A stretch of DNA of 39,434 nt. It comes from Sideroxydans sp. Lineage in GTDB: Bacteria > Pseudomonadota > Gammaproteobacteria > Burkholderiales > Gallionellaceae. Made by a program: the position numbers and the translations under genes. The stretch spans positions 1 through 39,434 of the forward strand of contig JARCRQ010000081.1 of the NCBI GenBank assembly GCA_029850585.1, given 5' to 3'. The notes under the pieces are model-generated. The model was not told the origin of the DNA. It worked only from the letters and a program-made list of their open reading frames with translations, and ran no database searches. Positions 1 to 9,535 of the stretch are shown here, one piece after another (within the stretch, counting starts at the first letter, position 1; each line of letters begins with the position of its first letter).

Positions 1-1
1 A

Positions 2-118
2 GTCGAGCAGGGCAAAGTTCGCTTTGTGTTACTGAAAAAACTTGGCGAGGCGGTGATGACTGCGGAGGTGCCGATGAATTTATTGCAACAAACCTTACAG
101 GCGTGCGTCCATGAATAA
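2..118 (+). CDS. aroB: 3-dehydroquinate synthase, C-terminal end (partial)
   Basis: The frame is open from the window edge to a TAA at 116-118 and gives 38 residues. The segment [13 protein letters not shown] followed by an acidic/hydrophobic tail resembles the end of AroB, the shikimate-pathway enzyme that makes 3-dehydroquinate in the cytoplasm. The last codons overlap the dgt start by 8 nt (ATGAATAA), so the two genes are probably co-translated. aroB followed by dgt is a familiar betaproteobacterial order, which supports the call. Only the C-terminal tail is visible, so no catalytic residue can be checked. Confidence 0.8.
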   Translation, partial: VEQGKVRFVLLKKLGEAVMTAEVPMNLLQQTLQACVHE

Positions 119-1238
119 GCTCGCAGCATATGCCGTGACTGAGGCGAATTTTCGTGGACGCAAAGTTGCGGAAGCCGCCCCGCAAGGGCGTGGTGAGTTT
201 CAGCGCGATCGTGATCGCATCATTCATTCGGGTGCGTTTCGCCGCTTGGAATATAAGACACAGGTGTTCGTTAATCACGAAGGCGATTTATTTCGTACGC
301 GCTTAACGCACAGCATCGAAGTGTCGCAAATTGCCCGCTCCATCGCGCGCCGCTTAAATTTGAATGAAGATTTAGCTGAGGCGATTGCGCTGGCACATGA
401 TTTAGGTCACACCCCATTTGGTCACGCGGGGCAAGACGCGCTGAATGCCTGCATGAAAAGCTATGGCGGCTTTGAGCATAATTTGCAGTCGTTGCGTGTG
501 GTTGATCAACTCGAAGAACGCTACGCAGCGTTTGATGGTTTGAATTTATGCTTCGAGACGCGCGCAGGTATTTTGAAACATTGCTCGGCTGACAATGCTG
601 CCAAATTAGGTGAGCTGGGAGAGCGATTCTTGCAAAATAAACGTCCCTCGTTAGAGGCGCAAATCGCTAACCTTGCCGACGAAATCGCCTATAACAATCA
701 CGATGTAGATGATGGGCTGCGTTCAGGGCTGATTACCCTAGACGCTTTGCGCGACGTGCCTTTGGTGGCGCAGCATTTACAACAAATTCAGCAGCAATAT
801 CCTAACTTACCAGCGCGTCGCCAGATACACGAAACCATCCGTCAGATGATTAACACGCTGGTCAGCGACGTAATCAAAACCAGTGAACAGAATATCCGCG
901 CAGCACAACTGAGCAGCTTAGCGGAGGTCTATGACGCGCCACCGATGTTGGCATTTAGCGCGGCAATGTTTGAGCAGCAACGCGCGCTAAAAAAATTCTT
1001 GCACACTAATCTGTATCGTCATTACAAAGTGATGCGCATGAGCAGTAAAGCGCAGCGCATCATCACCGATTTATTCGAGGTCTTTATGGACGACGCGCGC
1101 CTACTACCCCCGCAATTTCAAGTGGCAACCGACCGTGCGCGTGCCGTGGCGGACTACATCGCAGGCATGACCGATCGTTACGCGATACGCGAACACCGTC
1201 GAATTTTTGCCGTCGAAGAAGTGCCCGTGTCGCTGTAA
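111..1238 (+). CDS. dgt: Deoxyguanosinetriphosphate triphosphohydrolase-like protein (HD domain)
   Basis: This cytoplasmic HD-domain dNTPase (375 residues) is expected to hydrolyse dNTPs to the nucleoside and triphosphate. The HD metal ligands are visible: H67 in RLTHSIEV, H96-D97 in [12 protein letters not shown], and D190 in [12 protein letters not shown]. The N-terminal [12 protein letters not shown] segment is typical of the Dgt family. The length fits the shorter dGTPase-like class rather than the roughly 500-residue E. coli enzyme, so dGTP specificity is not assured. The start overlaps the aroB end by 8 nt. About 107 nt separate it from the next gene, which has its own promoter-like sequence. 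Confidence 0.92.
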   Translation: MNKLAAYAVTEANFRGRKVAEAAPQGRGEFQRDRDRIIHSGAFRRLEYKTQVFVNHEGDLFRTRLTHSIEVSQIARSIARRLNLNEDLAEAIALAHDLGHTPFGHAGQDALNACMKSYGGFEHNLQSLRVVDQLEERYAAFDGLNLCFETRAGILKHCSADNAAKLGELGERFLQNKRPSLEAQIANLADEIAYNNHDVDDGLRSGLITLDALRDVPLVAQHLQQIQQQYPNLPARRQIHETIRQMINTLVSDVIKTSEQNIRAAQLSSLAEVYDAPPMLAFSAAMFEQQRALKKFLHTNLYRHYKVMRMSSKAQRIITDLFEVFMDDARLLPPQFQVATDRARAVADYIAGMTDRYAIREHRRIFAVEEVPVSL

Positions 1239-1292
1239 AGCAAGTGGGCTAAACCTTGCTCGCTACAGGGCTGGAAAAATGTCGCGATGCGG

Positions 1293-1298
1293 TAGAAT
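1293..1298 (+). promoter_or_regulatory. Putative -10 element for the DUF3683 oxidoreductase
   Basis: TAGAAT is followed by the GC-rich stretch GCCGCCCTTGC, about 48 nt upstream of the ATG at 1346. The same TAnAAT plus GC-rich discriminator plus CTT layout recurs before argS, dusB, hemC and the symporter. No good -35 hexamer is visible at 16-18 bp. Inferred by pattern only. Confidence 0.45.
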
Positions 1299-1345
1299 GC
1301 CGCCCTTGCAAAATTGAGCAAAGCCCCCTCTAAGGATTATTTCAA

Positions 1346-4300
1346 ATGAACGCACGTCTGCGCGAAATTCCCTATAACTACACCTCGTTTTCTGACCGCG
1401 AAATCGTCTTGCGCATCTTGGGCGACGAGGCTTGGCAGATTATCAATACCTTGCGCGAAGAGCGTAAAACGGGACGTTCCGCGCAGATGTTGTACGAGGT
1501 GTTAGGCGATATTTGGGTGGTGTCGCGCAACCCGTATTTGCAAGATGATTTGCTCGGCAATGCCAAGCGTCGCCGCGCTTTAGTCGATGCTTTGCGTCAT
1601 CGTTTGAAAGCCATCGAAGCGCGTCGCCAAGACAACGAAATTGTGAGGCGTTTATTGAGTTTGGCGCATCAGGCGGTGGAGCAGTTCGCGCAAGAGTTTG
1701 AACAAATACTCGCGCTGCGTAAGCGCACCCTCAAAGCCTTAAGCCGCCTCACCCACACCGACAACATTCAGTTTGATGGTTTGGCGCGCGTCTCGCACGT
1801 CACCGATGCGACCGACTGGCGGGTGGAGTATCCCTTCGTCGTTTTGAATCCCGATACAGAAGCTGAAATCGCTGCGCTGGTACGCGCTTGCATTGAACTT
1901 AAACTGACCATTATTCCGCGCGGAGGCGGCACGGGTTACACCGGCGGCGCGATACCGCTGGATAAATTTTCGGTGGTCATCAACACCGAAAAACTGGAAG
2001 CGATTTCCGCTGTCGAGCATCTCGTGTTGCCCGGTTTAACTGAGCCGTATGCCACCATCCATTGCGGCGCGGGCGTGGTGACGCGACGCGTGATGGAAGC
2101 GGCGGAAAAAAATAATCTGGTGTTCGCGGTCGATCCGACTTCTGCCGACGCGTCGTGTATCGGTGGCAACGTGGCGATGAATGCGGGCGGCAAAAAAGCC
2201 GTGTTGTGGGGCACGGCGTTGGACAATTTGGTGTCGTGGAAAATGGTCACGCCCAATGGATTGTGGATGGAAGTGGAACGCTTAAATCACAACCTCGGCA
2301 AGATACACGACGCGGCGGAGGCGACCTTTCGCATCAGCCGTTACGAGTTGGACGGCAAGACCTTAAGTGGCAAGCCAGAGCTGCTGACTATCGCAGGCAC
2401 CGCCTTCCGCAAAGCGGGTTTAGGCAAGGACGTGACCGACAAATTCCTCTCCGGGCTGCCTGGTATTCAAAAAGAAGGCTGCGACGGCATCATCACCTCG
2501 GCGCGTTTTATTTTGCACAAAGAACACGCGCACACGCGCACCGTGTGTCTGGAATTTTTCGGTCAAGTACATGAGGCGGTGCCTGCAATCGTCGAGATTA
2601 CCAATTACTTCAACCGCAAGTCGGAAGACCTCAGTGCAGAGGTAAAACCGCGCGCCCTGCTCGCGGGATTGGAACATCTCGACGAACGCTATTTGAAAGC
2701 GGTGGGCTATGCCACCAAATCCAAGCGCGGCACGCGCCCTAAGATGGTGTTAGTCGCCGATGTGGTCAGCGACGATGCGGATGCGGCAGCTGCCGCCGCA
2801 TCCGAGATTGTGCGTCTCGCCAACCTGCGCAGTGGTGAAGGTTTCATCGCGGTATCGGCGGAAGCGCGTAAAAAATTCTGGCTGGATAGAGCGCGCACGG
2901 CGGCGATTGCGAAGCACACTAACGCTTTCAAAATCAATGAAGACGTGGTCATCCCGCTGCCGCGCATGGGCGATTATTGCGATGGCATTGAGCGCATCAA
3001 TATCGAATTGTCGCTGCACAACAAGCTGAAATTCTTCGACGCGTTGGATGAATTTTTCGCAGGTGAATTGCCGCTGTATTACCAAGACGATAAGCAATTA
3101 GGCGATGCCGAATTGCTCGGCACACGTCAGGCAGAAGCGCAAAAATTATTAGCCGAGGTGCGCGCGCGTTGGGAGTGGTTACAAGGCAATTTGGACGCAC
3201 CGCTTGCAACGTGTGCATTTGCATCTGCCGTTGGGGTGGCGCAGAAAACCGTCTTTCAAGCCCTGCAAGACCATTCAATCCGCGCTTCCTGGAAGCTGGA
3301 ATTGCGCGAACCACTACGTCAATTATTTAACGGCAGCACTTATCAGCCTGTGTTGGATGAAGCCAAGGCAATACATCAACGCGTCTTAAAAAGTCGCGTG
3401 TTTGTCGCGCTGCACATGCACGCGGGCGACGGCAATGTGCACACCAATATTCCGGTGAACTCGGACGATTACGCCATGCTGCAACAGGCGAACGGCGCGG
3501 TCGATCGCATCATGCAACTGGCGAAAGAGTTGGGCGGGGTAATTTCGGGCGAGCATGGTATCGGTATTACTAAATTCGATTTTTTAGAGCCGCACGAAAT
3601 AAAAGCCTTCACTGACTACAAGCAAAAAGTCGATCCAGAAGGGCGTTTCAACAAAGGCAAATTGCTCACGGGTTCTAATTTGGAGCGCGCTTACACGCCG
3701 AGTTTTAATTTGATGGAATTGGAAAGTTTGATTCTGGAAAAAAGCGAGTTGGGCAATATCGCCGATTCGATTAAAGACTGTTTGCGTTGCGGGAAATGTA
3801 AGCCGGTGTGCGCCACGCATGTGCCGCGCGCCAATCTTTTATATTCGCCGCGCAATAAAATTCTCGGCACGTCTTTGCTCATTGAAGCGTTTTTGTACGA
3901 AGAGCAAACGCGACGCGGCATTTCCATTCATCACTTCGACCAATTCAACGATGTTGCCGACCATTGCACGGTGTGTCACAAGTGTGAAAATCCGTGTCCA
4001 GTCGATATTGATTTTGGCGAAGTGTCGATGGCGATGCGCGATTTTTTACGCAAGCAAGGCAAGAAAAAATTTAATTTAGTCAGTGCGATTTCGATGGCGT
4101 ATCTCAATACTAGTGATCCGCTGACGATTAAAGTGATGCGCAAAGTCACCATAGAATGGAGCTACAAATTGCAGCGCGTGGTGCATAAAGTTGCCAAGCG
4201 TTTTGGGCTGCTGAACGCGCAACTCAAACGTCCGCCTGCCACAGTGGGACGCGCGCCCATCGTCGCGCAGGTGATTCATTTCATCAACAAACCGATGCCG

Positions 4301-5185
4301 GGCAATCTGCCCAAGAAGACTTCGCGCGCGCTGCTCGATATTGAAGACAACGATGTCGTGCCGATTATTCGTAATCCGCGCATTGCCTCGGAAGATTCGG
4401 AAGCGGTGTTTTATTTCCCCGGTTGCGGATCAGAACGCTTGTTTGGTCAAGTCGGATTAGCCACACAAGCCATGCTGTATGAGACGGGCGCGACCACCGT
4501 GTTGCCGCCCGGTTATGTATGTTGCGGCTACCCGCAAAACGCATCGGGCTTGAAAGCGAAGGCGAGCGAAATTACTACCGATAATCGCGTGCTGTTTCAT
4601 CGCGTCGCCAACACGCTTAATTATCTCGACATCAAAACCGTGATTGTGTCGTGCGGCACCTGTATGGATCAGCTGCAAAAATACCAGTTCGAGAAAATTT
4701 TCCCGGGTTGTCGTCTGCTCGATATACACGAGTATTTGCTGGAGAAAAACGTCAAGCTGGCAGGCGTGCAAGGCACGCGTTACATGTATCACGAGCCTTG
4801 CCACACGCCGATGAAAACCTATAAGTCTATGGAGGTGGTGCAGACGCTGATGAACGCTGAGGTCACACTTAACGAGCGTTGTTGCGGCGAGTCGGGCACG
4901 TTTGGTGTTGCCACGCCGCAAATCGCCACGCAAGTGCGTTTCCGTAAAGAGGCGGAAATGACCACGGGTGCGGCAGCGTTGCGCGCCGATGGCTTTGACG
5001 GCGAAATTAAAGTGCTGACTTCTTGTCCTGCCTGTCAGCAAGGCTTGAGTCGTTACAACGACGATGCGGGCACGACCACCGACTATATCGTGGTGGAAAT
5101 GGCGAAGCATTTGCTGGGTAATAATTGGATGGCGGACTATGTCGCGAAGGCGAATAACGGCGGCATTGAAAGAGTATTACTGTAA
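1346..5185 (+). CDS. DUF3683 / FAD-linked oxidase / Fe-S / CCG-domain oxidoreductase
   Basis: This is a 1279-residue multidomain oxidoreductase related to D-lactate/2-hydroxyacid dehydrogenases of the GlcD/Dld2 type fused to a GlcF-like module. In order: an N-terminal DUF3683-like helical region (about 1-150); an FAD-binding PCMH domain with [11 protein letters not shown] near residue 191; a FAD-oxidase C-terminal domain with [12 protein letters not shown] near 690 and GEHGIG near 735; two ferredoxin-type cysteine clusters ([11 protein letters not shown] near 812, [12 protein letters not shown] near 874); and two CCG cysteine-rich repeats (about 1025-1110 and 1148-1230, with CCGYP, CGTC, CCGESG and CPAC). 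The likely role is oxidation of a 2-hydroxy acid with electrons passed through Fe-S centres to the respiratory chain. The substrate cannot be told from sequence. It appears monocistronic, and the ATG follows a TCTAAGGA ribosome-binding stretch. Confidence 0.88.
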   Translation: MNARLREIPYNYTSFSDREIVLRILGDEAWQIINTLREERKTGRSAQMLYEVLGDIWVVSRNPYLQDDLLGNAKRRRALVDALRHRLKAIEARRQDNEIVRRLLSLAHQAVEQFAQEFEQILALRKRTLKALSRLTHTDNIQFDGLARVSHVTDATDWRVEYPFVVLNPDTEAEIAALVRACIELKLTIIPRGGGTGYTGGAIPLDKFSVVINTEKLEAISAVEHLVLPGLTEPYATIHCGAGVVTRRVMEAAEKNNLVFAVDPTSADASCIGGNVAMNAGGKKAVLWGTALDNLVSWKMVTPNGLWMEVERLNHNLGKIHDAAEATFRISRYELDGKTLSGKPELLTIAGTAFRKAGLGKDVTDKFLSGLPGIQKEGCDGIITSARFILHKEHAHTRTVCLEFFGQVHEAVPAIVEITNYFNRKSEDLSAEVKPRALLAGLEHLDERYLKAVGYATKSKRGTRPKMVLVADVVSDDADAAAAAASEIVRLANLRSGEGFIAVSAEARKKFWLDRARTAAIAKHTNAFKINEDVVIPLPRMGDYCDGIERINIELSLHNKLKFFDALDEFFAGELPLYYQDDKQLGDAELLGTRQAEAQKLLAEVRARWEWLQGNLDAPLATCAFASAVGVAQKTVFQALQDHSIRASWKLELREPLRQLFNGSTYQPVLDEAKAIHQRVLKSRVFVALHMHAGDGNVHTNIPVNSDDYAMLQQANGAVDRIMQLAKELGGVISGEHGIGITKFDFLEPHEIKAFTDYKQKVDPEGRFNKGKLLTGSNLERAYTPSFNLMELESLILEKSELGNIADSIKDCLRCGKCKPVCATHVPRANLLYSPRNKILGTSLLIEAFLYEEQTRRGISIHHFDQFNDVADHCTVCHKCENPCPVDIDFGEVSMAMRDFLRKQGKKKFNLVSAISMAYLNTSDPLTIKVMRKVTIEWSYKLQRVVHKVAKRFGLLNAQLKRPPATVGRAPIVAQVIHFINKPMPGNLPKKTSRALLDIEDNDVVPIIRNPRIASEDSEAVFYFPGCGSERLFGQVGLATQAMLYETGATTVLPPGYVCCGYPQNASGLKAKASEITTDNRVLFHRVANTLNYLDIKTVIVSCGTCMDQLQKYQFEKIFPGCRLLDIHEYLLEKNVKLAGVQGTRYMYHEPCHTPMKTYKSMEVVQTLMNAEVTLNERCCGESGTFGVATPQIATQVRFRKEAEMTTGAAALRADGFDGEIKVLTSCPACQQGLSRYNDDAGTTTDYIVVEMAKHLLGNNWMADYVAKANNGGIERVLL

Positions 5186-5236
5186 ATCTAAACACCACAA
5201 TTGATGCGTATTGGTGGGTAACAAATAAAGGTCAGC

Positions 5237-5665
5237 ATGAACATTGAAGTCAGTTGTGAACTGTGTCATCACGATGGTGGTGAAGTAATTTATCGCAATC
5301 ATTTTTTGCGCGTGGTGTTGGTTGACGATGCCGATTACCCAGGATTTTGTCGTGTAATCTGCAATGCGCACATTCCAGAAATGACCGACTTAGCACCGCC
5401 GCAACGCAGCCAAATGATGATGGCCGTGTGCAAGGTTGAGCAGGTACTGCGTGAGGTGCTGCACCCTGACAAAATCAATCTCGCCAGCTTAGGCAATATG
5501 ACTCCGCACCTGCATTGGCACGTCATTCCACGCTATCGCAACGACAAAAATTTTCCGCAAGCAATCTGGGGCGAGACGCAACGCGTAGGCTGCGTGTCGC
5601 GCCCCGCTGATTGGAAAACTACGCTGATTACCACGCTACAAAGCCATCTAAACGCCTCATGCTAA
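5237..5665 (+). CDS. HIT-family (histidine triad) hydrolase
   Basis: This is a 142-residue cytoplasmic protein of the HIT superfamily. The triad is visible as H91-L-H93-W-H95 in TPHLHWHVIPR. The family hydrolyses or transfers nucleotidyl groups from small nucleotide conjugates, but the exact substrate is unknown. An N-terminal CELCHHDGG segment is shared by many proteobacterial HIT proteins of this size. Its last 7 bases (ATGCTAA) contain the start of the next gene, so the two are probably translated together. Confidence 0.88.
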   Translation: MNIEVSCELCHHDGGEVIYRNHFLRVVLVDDADYPGFCRVICNAHIPEMTDLAPPQRSQMMMAVCKVEQVLREVLHPDKINLASLGNMTPHLHWHVIPRYRNDKNFPQAIWGETQRVGCVSRPADWKTTLITTLQSHLNASC

Positions 5666-7167
5666 CCCTGCCACTTGATCCCACCGACGACCGCGCGAAT
5701 CCGATTTTCAAAGATGTCGCGAGCTGCACCGCTTGGCTGGCGCAATTTCAACTGACCAATTTACAGCGCGCGCATGGTCAGTTACTGACGCAAATTAACG
5801 AACTCAATCGCTATCCGATGGCAGGACTGGAGCGCATGAATACGCTGGAAGCGTTGCGTGAAACGGTGGGGTTTATTCAAGAAGATATGGCGAAAAAATT
5901 GATTGCCTTGCCTTTGCCTTTGAGTGATAGCGAGCTGCAAACTTTTGTCGCGATTACGCAGTTGTGGCAAGCCATGGTGACGGGCTATCAACGCTGCTTG
6001 CAAGCGTTTGTGGCAGGCGATAAAAAAATTGCCGAGTACGGCGCGCTGCTGTGTGACCGCTGTTTGCAATATACCGGTTGGGCGATTTTTGAACATCTGC
6101 GCGCGGGCTACGAATGCAATCCTAAGCTGTGGTATCAGTTACACGATTTGTATGCTTTCGTTGAAGCGCAAGGCTTAGAGGCGAGCGCGGTGGGGGATGC
6201 CGTACTCGGACACAACAGCACTTGTCGCAATCGCTACCTGAAAATTTTGCTCGCCTGCTATGCGCGCCCCGCTGAATTAAGCCGCTCGCAATTGCAATTA
6301 TTAGAGCGTTGGTTGGATGTATGGAGTAACGATTTGCGCGTGGAAAAAACTTTCAGCCGCAGTAAAGGTGATGCGCAACCGTTGGCAATCGACCTCGCAG
6401 GCAAGCAGGGTTTACAAGCAGTCGATCGCATGGAAGTCAGTGAGCATGGGCGTTACATCGCCCTTGTGCCGCTCAGCAAATTACTGCGCGTGAAATTGAT
6501 TTTGTTGCAGCAAGGCTCAGGCTTGGCAGAAGTAGGCTTGGGCGAATTGCCCAGTCATAGCGTGGCGATTGAGCTACTGACTTTTTTACATCGTTGTTGG
6601 TGTGAAGACCAAAACACACGCGTTATTTTGCGTCAAGAAACTTGGCAAGCGGTCAGTTTTGCGGCGCATTCCTTGGACATCGTTTCGTTGTTGTCAGGCA
6701 AGGCGGCAGAGGATGCGCAAGCCTGGCGATTGGACAATGATAGTTTGATGGGGGCGCGCCTCACGCGCACGGTAGCTGGGGCGACGCGCTTGCGTTTGAA
6801 CCAACTGGTTGCACTACAGAAAAATGCGCAACAGGCGGTGCAGCTCGCGAGAGTAGCGTGGCTGCATATTTCCGCTTTAGGACAGCTGCAACTGGGCTTG
6901 GAATACTTACCTGGCGAGGTGGAAGCGGTGACTTTGCCTAGTCTCGCGAGTAGCTCTGAGCGCGGCAAAATAACCGTGTATGGATTTTTATTGGCTGAGC
7001 TGCCGAGCTTACGCACCCCTGCTAGTTTAATTGTGCCGCGTAACGTGTTTAAGGCGGGCGCAAACCTAGCCGTGGAGCGCAGCAACAGCGCGAAGCAAAC
7101 GCTCAAAATGGGCTTCAGCGTGATGCGCGGCGTAGATTTTGAGCGCATTAGTTTTACGCTGGTTTAG
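5659..7167 (+). CDS. Hypothetical protein, 502 residues
   Basis: I do not recognise this gene with confidence. An upstream in-frame ATG exists at 5611, but the ATG at 5659 overlaps the HIT stop codon and gives a natural start (MLTLPLDPTDDRANP). There is no signal peptide and no obvious membrane segment. The first 330 residues look mostly helical and rich in Leu/Gln/Ala. The last 150 or so look beta-rich, ending in a segment (MGFSVMRGVDFERISFTLV) that could be a small barrel such as a PilZ-like fold, though no RxxxR...DxSxxG signature is clear. Coupling to the HIT gene suggests a shared cytoplasmic role. Codon use resembles the neighbours. Confidence 0.7.
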   Translation: MLTLPLDPTDDRANPIFKDVASCTAWLAQFQLTNLQRAHGQLLTQINELNRYPMAGLERMNTLEALRETVGFIQEDMAKKLIALPLPLSDSELQTFVAITQLWQAMVTGYQRCLQAFVAGDKKIAEYGALLCDRCLQYTGWAIFEHLRAGYECNPKLWYQLHDLYAFVEAQGLEASAVGDAVLGHNSTCRNRYLKILLACYARPAELSRSQLQLLERWLDVWSNDLRVEKTFSRSKGDAQPLAIDLAGKQGLQAVDRMEVSEHGRYIALVPLSKLLRVKLILLQQGSGLAEVGLGELPSHSVAIELLTFLHRCWCEDQNTRVILRQETWQAVSFAAHSLDIVSLLSGKAAEDAQAWRLDNDSLMGARLTRTVAGATRLRLNQLVALQKNAQQAVQLARVAWLHISALGQLQLGLEYLPGEVEAVTLPSLASSSERGKITVYGFLLAELPSLRTPASLIVPRNVFKAGANLAVERSNSAKQTLKMGFSVMRGVDFERISFTLV

Positions 7168-7173
7168 TGCCTA

Positions 7174-7237
7174 GTTGAGCGTCGTTAGACCTGAGTTCCA
7201 CCCGCGTGACTTTAACGCATCACGAACGACTCTCAAC
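7174..7237. repeat. Inverted repeat in the convergent gap before phoR
   Basis: The arms 7174-7186 (GTTGAGCGTCGTT) and 7225-7237 (AACGACTCTCAAC) are complementary at 12 of 13 positions with a 38-nt loop. The loop contains a smaller CGTGA...TCACG pairing. It lies between the stops of two convergent genes and might help end transcription on both strands, but there is no T-run. Confidence 0.45.
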
Positions 7238-7249
7238 GCGCCACTCGTT

Positions 7250-8545
7250 TTAAGCCTTGCCCCGTCTGGGCGGAAACACGATGGCAAAGGTGCTGCCTTG
7301 ATTTTCGAGGCTGGAAATTTCTAACTTGGCTTGGTGGCGCATCGCGATGTGTTTCACAATCGCCAAGCCTAATCCTGTGCCGCCCGTCTCGCGCGAACGA
7401 CTACGATCAACGCGATAAAAGCGTTCGGTGAGACGCGGAATATGTTGTGCGGCAATGCCGATGCCGCTGTCTTGTACGGTATAAATTAGCTGCTCGCCGC
7501 GCTCACTCCAGCGCACCGCAATCGCGCCGCCAGCGGGGGTATAACGAATCGCGTTACTGAGTAAATTGCTAAATGCGCTGCGCACTTCGTCGTAATTGCC
7601 CACCACGTTTTTGTTCACATTAAACTCCAGTGTGATGGCATGTTTGCCGTTGCTCAACGACTGCCCTTCGCGGTAAATTTCATCCAACATCGAACGTATA
7701 TTGAGCAGCTCTTCACCCGCAGGACTATGGTCATTTTCTAAGCGTGACAAGGTCAATAAATCGGCCACTAAATTGTCCATGCGCTGCGTTTGTTCGGACA
7801 TTAAAAATAGCGCGCGGCTAATTTGTGTGTGGTCTAAATCTTCCATGTCTTGCAGATTTTCCACATAGCCATGCACTACGGTGAGCGGGGTGCGCAGCTC
7901 GTGCGAGACATTTGCGACAAAGTCGCGGCGCATCGCTTCAATCCGTTCTAATTGGGTGATGTCACGGCTAATCAGCAGCCGTTTGTTATCGCCATAATCA
8001 ATCAATTTTACTGACAAACGCAGCTCGGTTTGGCGCACCGGACTCATCACTAAGGGTTCGCTGAAATTAGCCGTTTGCAAGTATTCGATAAAGTCGGGTT
8101 GGCGCACCAGATAAGTGATGTCCTGCATGATGTCGCGCTCGATATTCAGACCAAAATGCGCTGCGTACAGCGGGTTGCACCACTCGATGCGATTACCTAT
8201 ATTGAGAATCGCCACGCCATCGGGCAATGCAGAAGTCGCCAGTTCGATATGCTGTAGTTCGGCGGCCAAATCGAGCTTAGTTTGTTGATGCCGTTTGACC
8301 ATTTTGTACAGCGAGGAGAACGCATCATCCCAAATGCCATTGGCTTCAGGAATCGTTTGTAAATCAGGTTTGGCGAGCCACAGCGTGAGTTTATAGAGCT
8401 GCCGTGCGTGGCGTGTCATCAGAATGAGCAGTACTACCAGCATGAATAACAAGGCCGGCAGCGGTGAAAAAATAGCCCAGAGCAGGAGGGCGATAACGCT
8501 AGCAGATAAAACAGGCGAACTTGCTCTGAGCCAAAAATCCAACAT
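7250..8545 (-). CDS. phoR: Phosphate regulon sensor histidine kinase
   Basis: This is an inner-membrane histidine kinase of 431 residues. Two hydrophobic segments lie within residues 10-45 with almost no periplasmic loop, as in PhoR. A PAS domain follows (about 100-200), then HisKA with the phosphorylated H215 (NVSHELRTPL). The HATPase has N331 (LLSNAIRYTP), the DxGxG box at D359-G363 and GGTGLGL near 389. It lies 24 nt downstream of phoB on the same strand. The expected job is to sense phosphate status via PstSCAB-PhoU and phosphorylate PhoB. No pst or phoU gene is in the window. Confidence 0.93.
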   Translation of the reverse strand: MLDFWLRASSPVLSASVIALLLWAIFSPLPALLFMLVVLLILMTRHARQLYKLTLWLAKPDLQTIPEANGIWDDAFSSLYKMVKRHQQTKLDLAAELQHIELATSALPDGVAILNIGNRIEWCNPLYAAHFGLNIERDIMQDITYLVRQPDFIEYLQTANFSEPLVMSPVRQTELRLSVKLIDYGDNKRLLISRDITQLERIEAMRRDFVANVSHELRTPLTVVHGYVENLQDMEDLDHTQISRALFLMSEQTQRMDNLVADLLTLSRLENDHSPAGEELLNIRSMLDEIYREGQSLSNGKHAITLEFNVNKNVVGNYDEVRSAFSNLLSNAIRYTPAGGAIAVRWSERGEQLIYTVQDSGIGIAAQHIPRLTERFYRVDRSRSRETGGTGLGLAIVKHIAMRHQAKLEISSLENQGSTFAIVFPPRRGKA

Positions 8546-8569
8546 GTTGATCCTCGTAATTGGGTGTGT

Positions 8570-9256
8570 TTATTGGGTAGAAAAACGATAGCCGCTGCCG
8601 CGTACCGTTTGAATTAAATCATCTGCGGCGACGGGTTCGAGTGCTGCACGCAAGCGGCGAATATGCACATCCACGGTACGTTCTTCCACAAAAACTTGCG
8701 TTCCCCACACTTGATCGAGCAACTGCGTGCGGCTGTAAACACGTTCGGCGTGGGTCATAAAGAATTGTAACAAACGAAACTCAGTTGGCCCCAACTCTAT
8801 GCTCGTCCCTTTAGCCATAACGCGATGCGTGGTGGGCGACAGCTCCAGTCCGCCTGCGCTGACATTTTCGTCTGGCATGACGGGAATATGGCGGCGCAAC
8901 ACAGCACGAATGCGCGCCATCAGTTCGCGGGGTGAAAAAGGCTTGGTGATGTAGTCATCCGCACCCGATTCCAAACCTAAAATTTTGTCGCGTTCATCGC
9001 CGCGCGCGGTCAGCATGATGATGGGAATATCGCGGGTGCGCGGTTCGGCGCGTAGTTGTTTGGCGATGACCACACCGCTGGTTTCGGGCAGCATCCAGTC
9101 GAGCAAAATTAAATCAGGCGAATGCTCGCGGATCTGCGCCCAAGCCGTGTCGGCATCGTGTGCACGCAAGGCGATAAAGCCCGCTTGCATGACGTTAAAC
9201 GCCAATAGCTCCGCGATAGCAGGCTCGTCTTCTACGATTAAAATTTTGGCAGTCAT
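8570..9256 (-). CDS. phoB: Phosphate regulon response regulator
   Basis: This is a 228-residue OmpR/PhoB-class transcription factor. The receiver has D10 and E9 in VEDE, phosphoacceptor D53 in LLDWMLP and the lysine in [11 protein letters not shown]. The winged-helix DNA-binding domain ends with [11 protein letters not shown] and VRGSGYRF. Several in-frame ATGs exist at the 5' end; I chose the third of the ATG triplet because GGTGA sits 7 nt upstream and [11 protein letters not shown] matches the family N-terminus. A Pho box directly upstream indicates autoregulation. phoR follows in the same operon. Confidence 0.94.
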   Translation of the reverse strand: MTAKILIVEDEPAIAELLAFNVMQAGFIALRAHDADTAWAQIREHSPDLILLDWMLPETSGVVIAKQLRAEPRTRDIPIIMLTARGDERDKILGLESGADDYITKPFSPRELMARIRAVLRRHIPVMPDENVSAGGLELSPTTHRVMAKGTSIELGPTEFRLLQFFMTHAERVYSRTQLLDQVWGTQVFVEERTVDVHIRRLRAALEPVAADDLIQTVRGSGYRFSTQ

Positions 9257-9292
9257 CATCATTTCACCGGGCAATTAAGGAATCGTGAGGAT

Positions 9293-9320
9293 ATGACGGA
9301 ATGATGACAGATATATGACA
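9293..9320 (-). promoter_or_regulatory. Pho box (three 11-bp-spaced PhoB half-sites) upstream of phoB
   Basis: On the + strand, ATGACG at 9293-9298, ATGACA at 9304-9309 and ATGACA at 9315-9320 are spaced exactly 11 bp apart. Read towards phoB this gives TGTCAT, TGTCAT and CGTCAT with AT-rich 4-5 nt spacers, the classic PhoB recognition pattern. The box ends about 37 nt before the phoB start, where a PhoB-activated promoter would sit. Confidence 0.88.
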
Positions 9321-9496
9321 TGAGAGCTGAGAAAGCGGTGCTTCGGGCAGATTGGATGGGATTTCCTGCTAAATTTGCTCGGACGCACGCAGCAGAGCCT
9401 GATGAGCTTTTTGCAGAGCGAAGTTTTTTAAGCACGTCTGCACAAAATTCAGGGCATCCTCATCGCCCGTTTCGCCCCCGCTCTGCCCCCAGCCCC

Positions 9497-9505
9497 TGCT
9501 AAAAT
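9497..9505 (+). promoter_or_regulatory. Putative extended -10 for the symporter gene
   Basis: TGCTAAAAT (TG-n-TAAAAT) is followed by CCGCCTCTTC, 31 nt before the ATG at 9536. It shares the GC-rich discriminator and CTT found before other housekeeping genes here. The rest of the 9321-9535 stretch holds no gene I can support. Confidence 0.45.
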
Positions 9506-9535
9506 CCGCCTCTTCATTTTCCACGCCTTGCCATC

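Noticed and set aside
1240-1264. AGCAAG/CTTGCT pairing after the dgt stop
   Set aside because: The stem is only 6 bp with no following T-run, so it cannot be called a terminator.
4457-5110. A 217-codon open frame opposite the oxidoreductase end
   Set aside because: It is antisense to the well-supported CCG domains. Its His/Arg-rich composition is typical of an antisense shadow in this GC pattern.
9320-9502. Open frame of 60 codons between the Pho box and the symporter promoter
   Set aside because: It has no ribosome-binding site and no recognisable motif, starts on the last Pho half-site, and overlaps the promoter region.
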